Positions 61,156-64,000 of a stretch of DNA of 64,000 bases are shown in pieces. A program made the position numbers and the translations under genes. Every line of letters begins with the position of its first letter. Within the stretch, counting starts at the first letter, position 1. The notes under the pieces were generated by a model. It worked only from the letters and a program-made list of their open reading frames with translations, had not been told where the DNA came from and searched no databases. This DNA is from Cryoendolithus antarcticus (taxonomy: Eukaryota > Ascomycota > Dothideomycetes > Cladosporiales > Cladosporiaceae): NCBI GenBank assembly GCA_002077065.1, contig NAJO01000041.1:310001-374000 (forward strand). The letters run 5' to 3'.

Positions 61156-64000
61156 ATGGCGAACTCGACAGCAAGCAGCGGAGGCATCCGCATCGCTATC
61201 GATCGTGGTGGGACGTTTACAGACTGTGTCGGCAACCCGGGCAGTGGCCGCATGGAAGACGACGTGATCATCAAGCTGCTTTCAGTGGATCCTCAAAACT
61301 ACGACGATGCGCCTCTGGAAGGCATACGACGGCTATTGGCACGCTTCACCGGCGAAGAGACGCCTCGAGGCCAGCCGCTGGACACGAGCAAGATCGAGAG
61401 CATACGAATGGGGACGACAGTCGCCACGAACGCACTGTTAGAGAGGAAGGGCGAGGATATCGCGCTGGTGGTCACGAAGGGATTCAAGGACTGCTTAGAG
61501 ATTGGAAACCAGAGTCGACCGAACATCTTTGACTTGGCGATTCGGAAGCCGGAGACGTTGTACAAGAAGGTGGTGGAGATCGATGAGAGAGTCACACTGG
61601 AGGACTACGCAGAAGACCCAGCGCGGCATGCTACTGAGGCGCCTAGTGTACAGGATGCTGAAGAGGGTGCTGAGATAGTGAAGGGACTCAGTGGGGAGGC
61701 AGTGCGAATACTACGAAGACCAGAAGAGAATGCGATACGGCAGCAGTTGCAGGGCGTATATGATACTGGGCTGCGAAGCATAGCAGTCTGCTTGATGCAC
61801 GGCTACACGTATCCGCAACATGAGGCGCTTGTCGGTAAGATCGCAAGAGAGATAGGGTTCTCGCATGTATCGCTGAGCCACGAGCTCATGCCCATGATCA
61901 AGCTCGTTCCTCGCGCGACCTCCGCTTGCGCAGACGCATATCTCACGCCCACAATACGGAAGTACGTCGATGGCTTCCAAGCCGGCTTCTCGGGTGGGCT
62001 AGGAACAGAGTCCGTCAAGCACGAGCAAGGTGCGAAGGGTGCACGATGCGAGTTCATGCAGTCAGATGGCGGCTTGGTGGACGTAGATGGGTTCTCTGGA
62101 CTACGTGCTATTCTATCCGGGCCTGCTGGCGGCGTCGTCGGCTATGCGCTCACCTCGTATGACCCAGAGACCAAGATTTCGGTGATCGGGTTCGATATGG
62201 GAGGAACGAGCACAGATGTGAGCAGATATGGGTCTGGACGATACGATCACGTGTTCGAGACTACGACCGCAGGCGTGACGATACAGTCACCTCAACTGGA
62301 CATCAACACAGTCGCCGCGGGCGGTGGTAGCAGACTGTTCTGGCGGAACGGACTGTTCGTAGTGGGACCAGAGAGTGCGAGTGCACATCCTGGACCGGCT
62401 TGCTATCGTAAAGGTGGGCCTTTGACAATCACAGACGCGAACCTCTTCCTCGGACGACTACTGCCAGACTTCTTTCCCAAGATCTTCGGCAAGAACGAGG
62501 ACGAGGGACTCGACGAGCAGGCCTCGAGAAGTCTCTTCGATGAACTCACGAAGCAGATCAATTCCGACATTAGAGCATCTTCGCAAAGTGACAAGGAAAT
62601 GAGCGTCGACGAGATCGCCTACGGTTTCGTCAAGATTGCGAATGAAACTATGACACGGCCCATCAGGAGCTTGACGGAAGCTCGAGGTCACGACACGAGT
62701 AAGCATCGACTTGCGACTTTTGGTGGAGCAGGCGGGCAGCACGCTGTTGCCATAGCGCAGGCGCTTGGCATCAGCCAGATATTGGTGCACCGGTATTCTT
62801 CAGTCCTATCGGCCTATGGAATGGCTCTTGCGGACGTAGTGGACGAGCAGCAGGAGCCTGAGTCCAAGGTCTGGAGTAATTTGGACGAAGATGTGAAGAA
62901 GTATTTGCAAGGCAAGATGGCCGACTTGAAGAGCAAGTGCACCAAAAAATTACGGGATCAGGGCTTTATAGAAGAGCAGATACACTTCGAGGAGTATCTC
63001 AACATGCGCTACCGCGGCACAGAGTCTGCGCTGATGATCGTGCGACCGAGCGAAAAGGAGGCAAAGACTGAGTACGACGGCGATGAGTGGGCTTTTGGTA
63101 AGGCTTTCGTTAAGCAGCACGAGCAGGAGTTTGGCTTCACACTGCCGGACCGGGATATCATTGTAGACGACGTACGTGCAAGAGGCATCGGCAAGACGTT
63201 CACCGGCCTCGAAAAGACGGTCGATCAACAACTGAGAGCCATCAAGCTCAAAGACCTTGGCAAGGAGGAGAAGCAGCATGGGAGGCAGTCCGTCTACTTC
63301 GAGGGCGGCAGACAAGACACCGCGATATACAAGCTTGAAGATCTTGCCGTAGGAGACCGGATTAAAGGTCCCGCGATCATCGCCGACGGTACGCAGACTA
63401 TCGTCATCACGCCCGATGCATCTGCACTGATCATTGGAACCCACATCGTTATCAACATCGGCGAAAGCTCAGGTGACCAGCAAGTCAGTACCACGAAGGT
63501 CGATCCGATCATGCTCTCCATCTTTGCGCACCGTTTCATGGCAATTGCTGAGCAGATGGGTCGGGCCCTGCAGAAGACCTCCGTCTCGACGAACGTCAAG
63601 GAGCGACTAGACTACTCCTGCGCTCTCTTCGACGCGGACGGCGGCTTAGTCGCCAACGCGCCTCACTTGCCCGTCCATCTCGGCAGTATGTCAACTTGTG
63701 TGAAAAAGCAATCCGAAATCTGGCGAGGCAAACTGAAGAAGGGAGATGTGTTGGTCAGCAACCACCCGATGTTCGGCGGAACGCATCTACCTGATATCAC
63801 TGTCATTACGCCTGCGTTTTCCGGCGACAACATTGTGTTCTACGTAGCTAGTCGAGCGCACCATGCAGATATTGGAGGCATACTACCCGGATCTATGCCG
63901 CCACACTCACGAGAGTTGTTCCAAGAGGGCGCTAGCATCAAGACCGAGAAGCTCGTCAGCGAGGGCCACTTCAATGAAGCGCGGATCATCGAGCTCCTGC
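61156..64000 (+). CDS. OXP1: 5-oxoprolinase (ATP-hydrolysing), N-terminal three quarters (cut by window end)
   Basis: The frame from the ATG at 61156 is open for 948 codons to the window edge; fungal 5-oxoprolinases have about 1280-1300, so about a quarter is missing. The hydantoinase A N-terminal part starts IRIAIDRGGTFTDCVGNPG with the phosphate-binding loop, then RMGTTVATNALLERKG. The HyuA core has GFDMGGTSTDVSRYG and ATFGGAGGQHAVAIAQALG. The HyuB domain starts at about 780 (DPIMLSIFAHRFMAIAEQMG, KERLDYSCALFD, SNHPMFGGTHLPDIT). The enzyme opens 5-oxoproline to glutamate in the gamma-glutamyl cycle of glutathione turnover. No intron is needed in the visible part and the start context AATATGG is acceptable. 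Confidence 0.95.
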   Translation, partial: MANSTASSGGIRIAIDRGGTFTDCVGNPGSGRMEDDVIIKLLSVDPQNYDDAPLEGIRRLLARFTGEETPRGQPLDTSKIESIRMGTTVATNALLERKGEDIALVVTKGFKDCLEIGNQSRPNIFDLAIRKPETLYKKVVEIDERVTLEDYAEDPARHATEAPSVQDAEEGAEIVKGLSGEAVRILRRPEENAIRQQLQGVYDTGLRSIAVCLMHGYTYPQHEALVGKIAREIGFSHVSLSHELMPMIKLVPRATSACADAYLTPTIRKYVDGFQAGFSGGLGTESVKHEQGAKGARCEFMQSDGGLVDVDGFSGLRAILSGPAGGVVGYALTSYDPETKISVIGFDMGGTSTDVSRYGSGRYDHVFETTTAGVTIQSPQLDINTVAAGGGSRLFWRNGLFVVGPESASAHPGPACYRKGGPLTITDANLFLGRLLPDFFPKIFGKNEDEGLDEQASRSLFDELTKQINSDIRASSQSDKEMSVDEIAYGFVKIANETMTRPIRSLTEARGHDTSKHRLATFGGAGGQHAVAIAQALGISQILVHRYSSVLSAYGMALADVVDEQQEPESKVWSNLDEDVKKYLQGKMADLKSKCTKKLRDQGFIEEQIHFEEYLNMRYRGTESALMIVRPSEKEAKTEYDGDEWAFGKAFVKQHEQEFGFTLPDRDIIVDDVRARGIGKTFTGLEKTVDQQLRAIKLKDLGKEEKQHGRQSVYFEGGRQDTAIYKLEDLAVGDRIKGPAIIADGTQTIVITPDASALIIGTHIVINIGESSGDQQVSTTKVDPIMLSIFAHRFMAIAEQMGRALQKTSVSTNVKERLDYSCALFDADGGLVANAPHLPVHLGSMSTCVKKQSEIWRGKLKKGDVLVSNHPMFGGTHLPDITVITPAFSGDNIVFYVASRAHHADIGGILPGSMPPHSRELFQEGASIKTEKLVSEGHFNEARIIELL

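Noticed and set aside
1..64000. tRNA, rRNA or snoRNA genes and transposon ends
   Set aside because: I looked for B-box-like GGTTCGAATCC patterns, long terminal repeats and transposase motifs by eye and found nothing I could support; a covariance-model or repeat search was not possible.

Overview
The window is nuclear DNA of a filamentous ascomycete. Short introns (about 50-110 nt, mostly GT..AG with GTAAGT, GTGAGT or GTATGT donors), unspliced as well as multi-exon genes, and typically fungal families (Src1/Heh1, Clr5, GH76, GH128, short unspecific peroxygenase, THO7, CwfJ) point to Pezizomycotina. Dothideomycetes (Capnodiales/Mycosphaerellales-like) is my guess from protein style only. There is no bacterial operon structure, no CRISPR, and I recognised no tRNA, rRNA or intact transposon.

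Layout. 1-9.6 kb: 5' end of a RING-H2 gene (-), the inner nuclear membrane protein Src1 (+), two unknown membrane proteins (3.35 kb +, 4.3 kb -), ribosomal protein eL42 (+) and fimbrin (-). 10-16 kb: mitochondrial glutaryl-CoA dehydrogenase (+), arginase (+) and a Clr5-domain protein (+). 16-21.4 kb: a 25-bp minisatellite in front of a large unknown membrane protein (+), a Yippee-type zinc protein (-) and a Rev1-like single-BRCT protein (-). 22-30 kb: a run of secreted, cell-surface or small-molecule enzymes: GH76 mannanase-like, GPI-anchored GH128 glucanase, alpha/beta hydrolase and a heme-thiolate peroxygenase (all +), then a Ser/Thr-rich single-pass membrane protein (-). 30.6-34 kb: Mrs2-type magnesium channel (-) and a two-exon orphan (-). 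34.9-58.9 kb: dense housekeeping block: Elongin A (-), THO7 (+), tubulin cofactor A (-), MCM4 (+), NEDD8/Rub1 (-, four small exons), purple acid phosphatase (-), RPA1 (-), the 2527-residue UTP20 (-), CwfJ/Drn1 (+) and Ist1 (+). 59-64 kb: two unknown proteins (+) and the first about 950 residues of 5-oxoprolinase (+), cut by the window end.

How the genes relate. The genes are individually transcribed and most neighbours are functionally unrelated. Loose themes are nuclear nucleic-acid metabolism at 35-58 kb (Elongin A, THO7, MCM4, RPA1, UTP20, CwfJ), with three head-to-head pairs that may share promoters, and cell-wall or extracellular enzymes at 22-30 kb. Lysine (glutaryl-CoA), arginine and 5-oxoproline catabolism are represented by single enzymes.

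I found no convincing new multi-gene system. The most useful non-obvious results are the NEDD8 gene split into four exons too short to show as open frames, the 3-base first coding exon of eL42, the Src1 intron placed where retention would remove the second membrane segment, a tandem TAGCAG acceptor in the Clr5 gene, and several hairpins and repeats in intergenic DNA. All splice sites were read by eye from sequence and family conservation; no transcript data were available.
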